Shown here: positions 36,349 to 47,021 of the stretch, in pieces
Layout: the number at the start of each line of letters is the position of its first letter
Numbering within the stretch: position 1 is the first letter of the stretch
Source: Pratylenchus scribneri
Taxonomy: Eukaryota > Nematoda > Chromadorea > Rhabditida > Pratylenchidae
DNA length: 64,000 nucleotides
Assembly: GCA_030063045.1 (NCBI GenBank)
Contig: JAQSEB010000196.1
Span: forward strand, 248,001-312,000
Direction of reading: 5' to 3'
Position numbers and translations under genes: made by a program
Notes under the pieces: generated by a model
What the model was told of the DNA's origin: nothing
What the model saw: only the letters and a program-made list of their open reading frames with translations
Databases searched by the model: none

Positions 36349-37690
36349 GAATCACATCGTTGAATTCGGAGCATGGAGATTGGGGGAAGTCAGAATCGTG
36401 GGCATCAATTTTACTCCAATCAAATAGCAATAGAGGGGAAGAATGCAATGGAAATGAGGGCATTTGGGAGTGGAGGAGGAATGGCACAAAAGTGAGAAAT
36501 AAATTTGATTTTGGTAAATACTTTTTTCCTTTAGATTATCTTCAAAAATGTCCACAATTCGGATGAAAATGGACATAAAATTGGCCTAGCCAAATTGCTG
36601 AATGGAGTGGAAATATTGGAGAAAGAGGATTTGGACAAAATGTTGAAGGAAATGGCGGAGAATGGATCGAGAATGCCATTTTTGAAATTGGCAAAGAAAA
36701 TGGAACAATTTGAAGAGGATAAAGCAATTGTGGATGAAATGATGAAGGATGAAATGGAAATGAAGGGCCTAAATTGTTTGGTGGATGTGAAGAGGAAATT
36801 GGTCCAAATTGTTGGACCATCATTATGCTCATTTATTCAACCAATTACCATTCTGGGGCCAATCCAAATTAGACTCGACAAACGACAAAAAAAAGCGACA
36901 GACAAATTTATCGTTTGTCTATTGGGAATGTCGAGTAATCAACAAATCTGTCGAGTAATTGACAAATCCAATCCAAATTAGTACTCGACAAACGACAAAT
37001 ATGCAATTTGTCGTGCAAATTTGTCGTGAGCAAAAAGCGGTGGGGCAAATTTGTCTTTAGGGTCAAAATGAAGTCAAAAAATTTTTTTAAAAAGATTATA
37101 TGAAAATTTAGAGTGTTTTTAGCCTCCCCTAATTTTTTCGGATTTTTTGGATGTACCCCTGATTTTTAATGAATTTTTGAAAAAAGGTACTCCTTTTGAG
37201 GAAAAAAATTTGTCGAGTAATTTCACTCGACAAACGACAAATTCCTTTAGAAACGATTTGTCATTTGTCGAAAGCAGACAAATCTAATTTGGATTGATTT
37301 CACTCGACAAACACCTAATCGACAAACGATAGACAAATTTGTCATTTGTCGGCCGATTTGTCGTTTGTCGAGTCTAATTTGGATTGGCCCCTGGTACTCA
37401 GATTTCTATTTGACATTTTCCACTCATTAAAACATTGTCATTGATTCTCACATTTACCTATTTTATTATTTCAGTTTGTATATTTGTATAAATAAATATA
37501 AATAAAATTTTCAATTATTCCAAATCCTGCTGATTTAATATCAATTTTACACATTTTTTGATGATTTTTTCATGAATTTGTAATTTCACTTTCAATATTT
37601 AATGTTGCTAAATTTTAATTAAATTTTTTATGAAATAAATATCTCCATTTTTTAACATTATTAATTTTATCACTTCATAATGTTTATTGA
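36349..37690 (+). pseudogene. Duplicated 3' end of teneurin interrupted by a foldback element
   Basis: The segment from TSLNSEHGDWGKSE onward repeats 32023 to about 32810 with modest divergence. The intron position is kept, the second exon stays open (QIVGPSLCSFIQPITI) and most coding differences are conservative. At the original stop region a 537-bp element is inserted, so the frame runs into it and ends after about 41 further codons. The copy begins right after an AATACAG acceptor-like site, so use as an alternative last exon is conceivable, though a dead duplicate is the simpler reading. Confidence 0.85.
36855..37391. mobile_element. Foldback/MITE-like element with 35-bp terminal inverted repeats
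   Basis: Both ends read GGGGCCAATCCAAATTAGAC and continue as a 35-bp match in inverted orientation. Inside, the motif GACAAACGACAAA and its complement recur many times, including further copies of the terminus near 36966 and 37281. No transposase is encoded. Compared with the original teneurin locus, about 23 bp at the target are missing, so a clean target-site duplication is not visible. Confidence 0.85.
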
Positions 37691-38057
37691 GTGTCTTAAC
37701 TTTAAATTGATTTCAATCGATCAATCGATCGATATTTATTAAAATTATACTTGTTTTATTACTGTTCTTCTAAAAAATAACAGGTAGTAAATAAATAACA
37801 AAAACAAACAACTACCAACTCAACTACAATTAACAATTACTAAGCGTTACCCGACCCGTAACTTCCAATTCTAAGTTCTAAAACTGAGCCTCCTAAATGT
37901 GATAAGTGGACTCATTCAAATTTCCTTTTTTAATAAAATAAAATGAGAAAACAAATAACGTTTTTATCATATATCATATCACACATTCAATTTACAGGGT
38001 AAAAAAGCTTAACTTTAAATTCATAATTTCTTCATATTATTATTTCCAACAATTACA
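37691..38057. other. AT-rich spacer
   Basis: No gene recognised. Confidence 0.4.
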
Positions 38058-38306
38058 ATGGATTCATATTTTGCAACAAGCCATGACCAATCAGCGAACA
38101 ATTGTGAGATGGTGCTATTGTACAACGAATTGAACGGAGAATTAAAGGTTTGTAAAGTTTAATTTACAAAGTAAACAAATTTTATTGGAAATTTAAAGAT
38201 TGTCCCCCACTATGCTGTTAAACTCTATGTCTCCTGCTGGAATCCTTGGCACGAAATTCCGAAGGCTAAAGCGGAACAAATTCTAATGACAATGTTCAAT
38301 CTGTAG
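38058..38306 (+). CDS. Small hypothetical protein, 65 residues
   Basis: Two exons (38058-38147 and 38199-38306) join in frame across a 51-nt intron with good GT and TTAAAG signals. The product starts MDSYFATSHDQSANNCEM, continues LLYNELNGELKIVPHYAVK and ends WHEIPKAKAEQILMTMFNL. There is no signal peptide or membrane segment, and no family is recognised. A clean small intron argues for a real gene; its size and isolation argue for caution. Confidence 0.45.
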
Positions 38307-39406
38307 ACTTTATATGCTGCTATTTTCCAGAGGCAAATCAAATTATAATTTATTATTATTATTGACCATTTGTGACACTATTGTGATTTGTAATAAATTA
38401 AATTTTCTGTTGATGTTAATAAATTTATTTCAACTATATTTTGAATTGGAAAAATTAATTTACTCCATAAATTGTATTAACAAAGTTTTTTGAACGCATG
38501 TTAGTTTTTTATTCATGAAATTCAATTTTTTATTGATTCTTGGTGCCAATGTTGGTCCCATCGATCCATTCTTTTCTCCGAGAATAGAAAATTTTTGCAG
38601 GCGTCCTTTCTCCGAGGCAACCAACAACCATTCCCACATTCATTCATTCCCTCCCTTCCTCATTCTTTTCGTTCGATTATTGTTTTGTTGTTCTTTACTA
38701 ATGCTGCGCATTCCATATCGTCATTCACCTAGCACCTACCTATGCATTTTTTTTACTCGGAAAATAATCCTTATCATTTTTGTTGTTCATCCAACCAATA
38801 AATAAGATTACCACCCATCCGCCGTGTTCAATTCAAAACAAAAAAAATTAGATTCATTTTTTTTTAAAAATACGATTCATTTTTAACGAATGATTCATAC
38901 CACACCCCTTTTTAATTTTACATTCCATTTTCATGATGATTGATGAATGATGAGGAGAGGAGTCAAAATTCTGCTATATATTAGAAATAGAATTTTAACA
39001 GGAAATATGAATAAAAAAAGCAAGCAAAGGGAACACCCCTTTTTCCATTCTTCTTATTTCCATCCAATTTCACCGATAAAATAAAAAAAAAAATGGATAA
39101 CATCAGCACCTTTTACTTATTAATATTTTTATCTTTTTAGCTTGTTCTTCTGCTTTTTCATTTATTACATTTCACATATCATCACCAATTCAATTCATCA
39201 AATAATCTGAGATAACGTTTGCGACTACAACTAACTGCGCTTCTTTTTCTTCTTATTCCAAACATTACGGAACTTTTTCACAATTTGCCTTTGGTTCAAC
39301 TGTGCTCAGTGCTCCGGCCCCAGACTTGGAATTTTATTACTCTGCCCATTCGACAAACAATAGCAGCAGAGGAAATTGGCCATCATCAAAATTTCATCAA
39401 CCTGTT
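38307..39406. other. Intergenic region upstream of bre-3
   Basis: About 1.1 kb of AT-rich DNA with T-rich tracts. The bre-3 frame stays open upstream of its first ATG to about 39275, so a longer N-terminus from an earlier exon is possible. Confidence 0.4.
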
Positions 39407-41472
39407 ATGTCCTTGAATCCAGGACTGAAATATGCTCTACACATCATTGCTTTCATATTCTGGATATTCTTTGTTCAAATTCTTTATGGCGTCATTCCAT
39501 CAAATTTGATTATTGGAGGCCAAAATGCTCCCTTTGACGCGTGGGAAAGGTTTCTTTCCTTTTTACTAAATTAAATCTGCACCCCCACCTCCAATATTTA
39601 TATTTCCATGGAAACTGAAATTAATTGGGGTTCTTTTGACTTTAATTAATTTTATTTTTTAAGATATGGCATCATCATCACATTGCTCCTTTATTTCATT
39701 CGTTTTATGTCTTTACTGGTGGGTAATTATTAATTAAATCGCAAATAATGTTTAAAAATTAATTAAGGTTCTCCCTCAATGCATTTGCAATTCACTTGGA
39801 CTCATTCTATTCAACGGCTTTAAGGACAAAATTAAATTAAAATCAGCCCCATTGCTCGCTCCTTTCATTTGTTTTCGGGTTGTTACCAAAGGCACTTATC
39901 CGGAATTGGTTAAAGTGAGTTTTTTATGCTCAATTAAATAAAATTAATTTTATTATTTTTAAGATGAATTTGGAAAAGAATTTGGAAACCTGCCATCAGG
40001 CCGGATTGGAAAGTTTTATATTTGAAGTTGTGACGGATGCCACAATCAATTTGCCCCATTGCAGCAATAGAGTGAGGGAAATTGTGGTTCCGAATAATTA
40101 CAGGTAATTTAATTTACGCTGATTTATTTTACAATTTTTAATAATTTTAGTACAAAAAATGGCGCAAAATTCAAATCACGGGCCCTCCAATATTGCCTCG
40201 AAGATGAGGTCAACATTTTGGGCAATGATGATTGGATAGGTTTTAATTAATAAATTAATTACCTTAAATTAATTAAATAAATAAATTCACAGTGCATTTG
40301 GACGAAGAAACATTGCTCACAATTAATTCAGTTTGTTTTTGAATTTTCACATTTTTTGCATTCAAAAATTCAGATAAATGGCATTTTAAATTTTTGCGAA
40401 GATGGAAAACATCATTTTGGCCAAGGAGTGATCACTTATGCCCAAGGGGAAATTGTCAATTGGCTCACAACTTTGTCCGATTCATTCAGGTTTTTATTAA
40501 ATAAAATTAAATAAATTAATTATTAATTTATTATTTAAGGGTCGCCGATGACATGGGCAAATTGCGCTTTCAATTCAAAGTCTTTCATAAACCATTATTC
40601 GGGTGGCAAGGTTCATTTGTGGTCACAAATGTGAGTTATTTTAGGCCAATTTTGTGTTATTTTTACATTTTAGGCTGGGGCAGAGAAAAAAGTTTCCTTC
40701 GACCATGGCCCAGAGGGGTCAATTGCCGAGGATTGTTTCTTCTCGATGATCGCATTCCGTGACGGATATTCATTCGATTTTATTGAAGGTTCATTCAAAA
40801 ATAATAATTAAAATTATTTTTTAATTTATAGGTGAAATGCATGAAAAGAGGTTTGAAAATTGGAATTAATTAAATTAAAATAATTCAAAATTAAATTTTA
40901 GTCCATTCACATTTTGGGATTTTTTGCAACAACGGCGGCGTTGGTTGCAGGGCATTTTCCTCACAGTCCACTCAAAATTCATTCCAATTCGATGCAAATT
41001 TTTATTGGCCAGTTCACTTTATGCCTGGGTCACAATGCCATTGACCACTCTTCAAGTAAATTTAATTAAACAAAAATAATTTAATTATAATTTTAAGGTT
41101 TTCCTTAATCCACTTTTGCCTCTTCCAAGGGCATTTATCCTCGATTTTCTTGTCGCATTTGTTGGGGCTGTCAATTTATACATGTACATTTTTGGTAAGA
41201 CCCATTTATGTCCAAAATAATTGTAAAATATTTTTAAGGTGTCATCAAATCATTTTCCCACAAATATAGGTAAATAATTTAATTAAATTTAATATTAAAA
41301 TTATTTTTTGTTCAGAAGTAATCCATGGAAATTGCTAATTTATACAATGGGAGCATTTGTGGCCATTCCATTCAACATTTGGATTGAGAATTTGGCCGTT
41401 TTGATGGGAATGTGCTCAAATAGATTCGAATTTTACGTCGTCAACAAGGATATGCGGGTTATGAATGTTTAG
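39407..41472 (+). CDS. bre-3: Beta-1,4-mannosyltransferase BRE-3 / Egghead
   Basis: GT2-family enzyme that adds mannose to glucosylceramide, the second step of arthroseries glycosphingolipid synthesis, in the ER/Golgi membrane. Fourteen exons sum to 464 codons. Hydrophobic N-terminal helices (YALHIIAFIFWIFFVQILYG, TLLLYFIRFMSLL) are followed by the catalytic region with LHLDEET-type acidic motif (VHLDEETLLTINSI), GQGVITY, ADDMGKLRFQFK, GSFVVTNAGAEKKVSFD, EDCFFSMIAF and the QQRRRWLQG motif, then C-terminal helices ending VVNKDMRVMNV. One exon (40832-40850) has only 19 nt. In C. elegans loss of this gene gives resistance to Bt crystal toxin because the glycolipid receptor is missing. Confidence 0.96.
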
Positions 41473-41675
41473 GCCGGCCGAGCACAGAAGAACACCACAA
41501 TTTTGGCAATCAATCAAATTTGGCTCAAATACACCCCAAAAATTCACATTTAATCAATAATTTTTAATTAATTTCTAATTTTCCAGCATTCATTTTCTCA
41601 TTTTCCACTTTTTAATTTGTGAAATTAATTAAACTAAATTCACTTTGCCACCTCCAAATGTTGATCTCCCCTCTT

Positions 41676-41870
41676 TCAATGTGTTTTAATTCCAATTCCA
41701 ACCGATGATCCACATTTTGTGACCAACAATGACCATCCATTTCCATACAAGTGCGCTTGTAAATTCCGATCTCGCCTTAAAATCCATTCCTCCTCCATCC
41801 GTCCATTCATAAACGAACCAATCTTTCCAACAATGTCAAACAAATTCATATCCGTAAATTTATTTTTCAT
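41676..41870 (-). CDS. Short open frame, uncertain
   Basis: A 64-codon frame from ATG (MKNKFTDMNLFDIVGKIGS) to TAA in the gap between two convergent genes, 110 bp from the B4GALT7 stop. Composition is protein-like (WILRRDRNLQAHLYGNGW) but no family is recognised. It could be part of a 3' UTR. Confidence 0.25.
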   Translation of the reverse strand: MKNKFTDMNLFDIVGKIGSFMNGRMEEEWILRRDRNLQAHLYGNGWSLLVTKCGSSVGIGIKTH

Positions 41871-41980
41871 TTTTTAATGTGAATTTATTCAAATAAAAAA
41901 ATGATATTCGAATATTTATTTGGGCATTTGGGGAATAAAATAAATTAATTATTCGGGGAAGAAATAAATACAAAAATGAT

Positions 41981-43093
41981 TTAAGGAAGGCATTCAGAAT
42001 TATTGCAAATTAATTCCACATCAATTACAATTAATTTGATTTTTTCAATGGCAATTTTATGGCCTCCTTTCATAGTGAAATTTAAATTGCTTAATCCACT
42101 GGTTTTGTCTCGTCCTCGCAATCGCTTAAATTAACAAATTAGACAACAAAAATAAATAAATTATTTTTACCCTTTGCCTGTATTCATTCCTTTTATAATC
42201 CCTCTTTTTGTTGTGAAGATGGAGAAATGTATTTGAGCGGTTGGTTGTGAGATTCTGGGGTCGAGCAATATTTTGAGCAAGTCCGAATTCTCTTAAATTC
42301 GACAAAAATTAGAAAGATTTAATTAAAAATTTATTTACTTTAAACGCAAATAAAATTCATCATCCTCCAATCCCCATCCCCAATAATTATTTGACATTCC
42401 ATTAACCTGAAAAATAAAATTAAATTCATACAAATAAATTAATTTGCCTTGATAAAATCGTCCAAAACAATTATGAGAACACCGCCAATATAATTCCGAT
42501 AATTATATCTTTAAATTAATTTATTTTTGCATAAAATTTGAAAAAAAACCTAGCAATTGGATGATATTGTCCGGCGGTTATGTGCATTAATTTGCCCTTT
42601 CCCGGATATTTGTAATCCAATTTTGGGTTCAATGGAACTATAAATGCATTAATATTAATTTAAATATTATTTTATTACCAATGTCCACATCGTGGATTGC
42701 CAAATAATCACATTTCGCCTTTTTTGCCTCCATCGATCCAATATTGATTAAGGCAGCACGATTAAATCGAAATTGATCCGTTTGGTTGATAACAATGAAA
42801 TGGTGTTGAATTCTTTGTTCGTTCAAAAATTTATCAAGCTTTGGTATAACAATTTTCAATTCATTCCAACGATCTCTGTACGGCAAAATTACACATAATT
42901 GATGAAAATCACTGAATTAATGGATTGGAATTTAAATAAAATGTTTTAAATTATACCTTGAAACCTGCTGTCTATGTCTAGTATATTCCGGCAATGCCCA
43001 AAAGAGAAGCAAAACATTTAAAAGCAAAAATGCGAAAATTAAAATGATGATTAATGCGGTTCTCCTTTTTGTCAAAAATAAATAATAATTCAT
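41981..43093 (-). CDS. sqv-3: Beta-1,4-galactosyltransferase 7 (xylosylprotein 4-beta-galactosyltransferase, SQV-3)
   Basis: Golgi type II enzyme adding the first galactose of the glycosaminoglycan-protein linker. Seven exons (42957-43093, 42679-42911, 42550-42637, 42448-42508, 42339-42406, 42171-42291, 41981-42124) sum to 284 codons. N-terminal anchor [18 protein letters not shown]; catalytic part with [26 protein letters not shown], the metal site [25 protein letters not shown] with LEDDEF, and the late [13 protein letters not shown] block typical of B4GALT7. The intron after DDFIK starts with GC (AAG/GCAAAT). Upstream of the ATG lies a TAACAG acceptor. Confidence 0.95.
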
Positions 43094-43434
43094 TTGCAAA
43101 ATTAAACATTTCTGTTAAAAATTATTAATTAATACATTTGCATTTATGATTGTAATAAATGTTGATATTTCTTTCCATTTTTTTATCGCGCAGAGGGTTT
43201 GGGATTTCCAAAATGAAATTTTTCTCTCATATGTGCAAAAACCCCTCATTATTTTTTAAATTTTATTTAATTGGCATAATGTATAATTTTTAATTTATTT
43301 CGATCTTTGATTTGATTCACAAAAAATCATAAATTTAGCATTTTTTCGTCCAAAACCAATTCCCGATCCAAACAATTTTGTGCAACTTTTAATTAACAAA
43401 AATAAGATTGAATAATTTTCAGATTTAACAAAAA
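43094..43434. promoter_or_regulatory. Divergent intergenic region of B4GALT7 and V-ATPase c
   Basis: About 340 bp, AT-rich. It must contain the 5' regions of both genes. A TTTTCAG acceptor precedes the V-ATPase ATG by 13 nt (trans-splice site or 5' UTR intron). No specific factor sites identified. Confidence 0.4.
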
Positions 43435-44062
43435 ATGTCATCAGCACTTGTGGATGCAGAGCAGGCAATGTACGGACCCTTTTTTGGCTCATTGGGAGTG
43501 ACGGCCGCAATGATTTTCACCGCAGCTGGTTCCGCATATGGCACCGCAAAATCAGGTTAAATTTGCAACTTATTAAAATCAAAATAAATTGGAAAATTAT
43601 TTCCAGGGACCAGCATAGCGTGTATGTCCGTTGCAAGACCCGATTTGGTAATGAAAGCCATTATTCCGGGTAAATTTGACCTTCAAATTTATCAATAAAT
43701 TTCTTAATTTTTCAGTGGTCATGGCCGGAATTGTGGCAATTTATGGGTTGGTCGTTTCCGTGATAATTTCCGGCAAATTGGCTGTTGGCGGACCGGAATA
43801 CAAAATTGACCAAGGCTTCAGTCAATTTTCTGCCGGACTCGTTTGTGGTTTATGTGGACTTGGCGCCGGCTATGCAATTGGAATTGTGGGCGATGCTGGC
43901 GTCCGGGGGCTGTCCCAACAACCGCGGATCTTTGTTGGCATGATTTTAATGCTCATTTTCTCTGAGGTAATTCAAATTAATTTACATTTTTAATAATTAT
44001 TTTGAATTATTCAGGTGCTTGGACTTTATGGAATGATCGTCAGCCTATTGTTGAGTGCATGA
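43435..44062 (+). CDS. V-type proton ATPase 16-kDa proteolipid, subunit c
   Basis: Rotor ring subunit of the V-ATPase. Four exons (43435-43555, 43607-43669, 43716-43966, 44015-44062) sum to 161 codons, the usual length. Four membrane helices are visible: [60 protein letters not shown] and [19 protein letters not shown]; the last contains the proton-carrying Glu. [21 protein letters not shown] is the conserved loop. Nematodes have several paralogues (vha-1, -2, -3), so the exact symbol is left open. Confidence 0.95.
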
Positions 44063-44560
44063 AAAACAAACAGAAGCGAAGAAAATGATGAACGAATTGA
44101 CGCAAATTACAAAGATTGATTCCATTATTTTTCTATCTTATTTTTATAGTCAATTTCCTTTTTCCAATTAAATATCATTTTTATAAAAAACAATCAAAAT
44201 ATTTTCTTCAACAATTTAAACTCCCATAAATCCGAATTCTTGGAGGGTAAAATAAAATGCCGTCAACCAACCCTCAACAGCGGGAGGGCGAACCAATCAA
44301 ATAGGCGACGATGGCATAAAATTGGGCCCATTCATTCTTTTTTGCTTTCACCTCAATTGGCACCCGGCGGTCTTTTTCCATTATTCGGGATTGGTTTGGC
44401 TACTGCCCCCCCCCCCCCTCCCCCCTCTACCCCTGACAGAAAGCCCAGTCAACTTCAAAACTCCCCTAGGGCTCACTCAAAACAATTTAACCGAATTTGG
44501 TGTTTCCCTTCCTTCTATCCATCGACTTTCCCTTCAATTTCCACCAAATTCCTGCAAAAA
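44063..44560. other. Spacer between V-ATPase c and the FGSSTPR gene
   Basis: About 500 bp. Contains a C-rich run around 44407-44428. The downstream frame is open through much of it, but the first ATG with a sensible context is at 44561. Confidence 0.4.
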
Positions 44561-45546
44561 ATGGCTAACAAAATGGCCACAAGCAGCCATTCTAATGGAC
44601 GTCCACCGCTCATGGCCAAAACGGCAACCCATCTTCATCATCAATCACAACAAAATTCCTTCGTTTTTGGTTCCTCAACCCCGCGGGAACTTTCGCACAT
44701 TACCCACCCAAAAGTGACAAAAAGGGAGCGACTCATTGACACAAAGTTGAAGCCAAAAAGGAATGCCGGCGAACGGGATATTGTCTATTATATGCGGCAG
44801 GCGAGATCCAGGGATAGTCGAGGTCGAAACAATGGAAATTTGATTCTTTACGTAAATATTAAGACCGGGAAAGGAAAGGGGGCATTTCAAGGAATTATGC
44901 ATTTGGTTCATCCACCCCTCGTTCACTTTCCCATATGAGCAATTTGTCAAGGGCACAACGAGTTTATGATGCCAAAATTGAAAGGAAATTGGACCATTGG
45001 GAGGCGGAGAGGAATGCGGCACAAAATATGGCCGGTGAATGAATGGAAGGGGAATTGGGGGAATATTCCACATATTTAATCAGGGGCAAATCGGTCACTT
45101 TCAACAAGGGACTCTCGGCCGGATGAAGATGCGGTAAATTTGTTAGGAATTAGGTTGTAATTGATTGGTATTGATAATTGGAATTGCAGTTGAGTGAGCC
45201 GGATTTGGTCCAAGATCGGCAACGGGATTTCGATTTGGAAAAGCCGGCGGCAATGGGAAAAGGGAATGAATGGGCCAAGAAACCAACCAAATTGGCACAT
45301 CAAAAAGAGGAGGAGGAGGAGAATGAGGAAAGATCAAATGAATTGCCGATGGATCAACAGGATAGGAGCAAAGAATTTGGGGAGGAGATGGGAAATGGAA
45401 ATGCCGAATTGAATAATAGAATGCCGGATTTGGAGGAGGAGGAGGAAAGGGCCAATACGGTACAAATGGAGAAGGAAAGAGAAATGGCCACCGGCACTCG
45501 AAAAATTGGGGGCGATGGACACATCAGCCCAGTCAGCGATTTTTGA
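44561..45546 (+). CDS. Unknown charged protein with two FGSSTPR-x-LSH repeats
   Basis: Four exons (44561-44822, 44864-45034, 45084-45133, 45190-45546) sum to exactly 280 codons, which supports the model. Residues about 33-45 read FVFGSSTPRELSH and about 100-112 read YAFGSSTPRSLSH; each is followed by a basic stretch (KVTKRERLIDTKLKPKR, and RAQRVYDAKIERKLDHWEAER). The C-terminal third is very acidic and probably helical (KEEEEENEERSNEL). No signal peptide or membrane segment, so a cytosolic or cytoskeletal scaffold is a guess. I do not recognise the family. It lies 208 bp upstream of ROGDI on the same strand. Confidence 0.7.
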
Positions 45547-45754
45547 ACAAATTGAGAGGAAAAGGATATTCCATTGTCCACCAAACATTTCCAATTTCCA
45601 TTCATATTTTTTTTATTGCATTTTGAACATTATTTGAGAATAAAATAATTCATAGGAAAATCAATTGTAAAATTGCTAATTTTGTCTGGATTTCTTTTTT
45701 CTTGCCTTTGCCTATTGCCATATTTCCACATAAATTTCCCTTTTTTGAAATACA

Positions 45755-46896
45755 ATGACGACACAAAATGGGCAATTTGAGGAGGAGGATGGTCGAAGCC
45801 CAACAACATCAGTTGATTTGGATAAACAATTTTTGGCCGAGGCCGATTGGCTGCAAAAGGCCAGGGCCAAACCGGCCTTCCAGCAAGTCCATTCTCCCCA
45901 ATTTCCAGCCTTTTATTACTCTGGTCGCTTTCAGTTGAAAATTCTTTTGGTTGATTGTTGTCGTCGATTGAATGCCCAACAAAAATGCACCGATCCAGAA
46001 TTGTCAGCTGAACCAAGGCCAAAACCCCAAACCGAAAAATTCCAATTGCAACCGAGAGGTGGCCTCCAAGAAAGCAGCGCCCTTTCCGCAATGGTTTGCC
46101 TTTGTGGGGACAGTGTGGTTCAGGCCGAAGTTTCCCTCAAATATGCCAAAAGTGCATCTGGTTTTTATCGGGCCACGGCACAGCCGGATGTCCATTGGAA
46201 AATGGTTTTACCGCTATTTTCTCTAAATGAAATATGTTTTTGTCCATCATTATTTTCAGCAACAACTCCAGGATGCCTCAAATGCAATTGTGCGAGCTTT
46301 GGACACATTATACAGGGTTTAGGGAAATCGAAATGCCCCAAAGGCAATTCACACTTTTAGGGCCAACGTCGCTATGAAGAGGCCCGTCAAAAGGAGGCGG
46401 ATGTGCGCGAATTGTTGGCCGCCATTTTTGAGGCAATTAAAGCCGATTTAAAATTGGCCCGTGCCTCATTGACCATGTAAAATTGTTTAAATCAAATTAA
46501 ATTGGAATATAAATATTTGCAGGCCAAAGAAGAAATCTCTTGTTGAGGTTGGCCTAAATTGTGCCCAAAAATTGTCCAAAATCCCATTTCCAGCTTTGTA
46601 ATTTCCATCCAATCAAATCATTTGTTCCCCCTTTGCCCCATGACATTCTTCTCTCCTTTTACATTTCCTCTGCCAAAATTGTTTGTGCCGCCTATCAAGT
46701 CGCACAAAAGGAAGGGGCGCAAACAGTGACGGTCGGTCAAAATGGTCAAAAACATTGAATTCATTCGGTTTTGCAGGTTTACCAGGCCGAATGCCAAATT
46801 CCAAGGCTTATTGAGTTAGTCCAGCAGTTGAATGCCGCATTCTCAGTTGCCCACAATTTTTGGGCCAATTTTGCACTTCTAATCGACCGAAATTGA
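45755..46896 (+). CDS. ROGDI: ROGDI homologue
   Basis: Leucine-zipper-like protein, known in animals as a partner of Rabconnectin-3 (DMXL/WDR7) in V-ATPase assembly, like yeast Rav2. Seven exons (45755-45886, 45935-46204, 46260-46316, 46361-46476, 46523-46547, 46594-46731, 46777-46896) sum to 286 codons against 287 residues in human. Matches in order: GDSVVQAEVSLKY, WKMQQLQDASNAIVRAL, ADLKLARASLTMPKK, PLPHDILLSFYISSAKIV with YQVA, and YQAECQIPRLIELVQQLN. Intron 1 (48 nt) is a multiple of three without stops, so its retention would add 16 residues. The stop lies 125 bp upstream of the next ATG. Confidence 0.9.
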
Positions 46897-47021
46897 AATG
46901 ATCAAAATTTTAATTTAATTGAATAAAATTCTATAATATTAAATTTTCCACAATAAATAAATTGCTTAATCAATGAAAATGCCTCTGGCTAAAATTCCAA
47001 TTTTTAATATTTAAATAGGCA

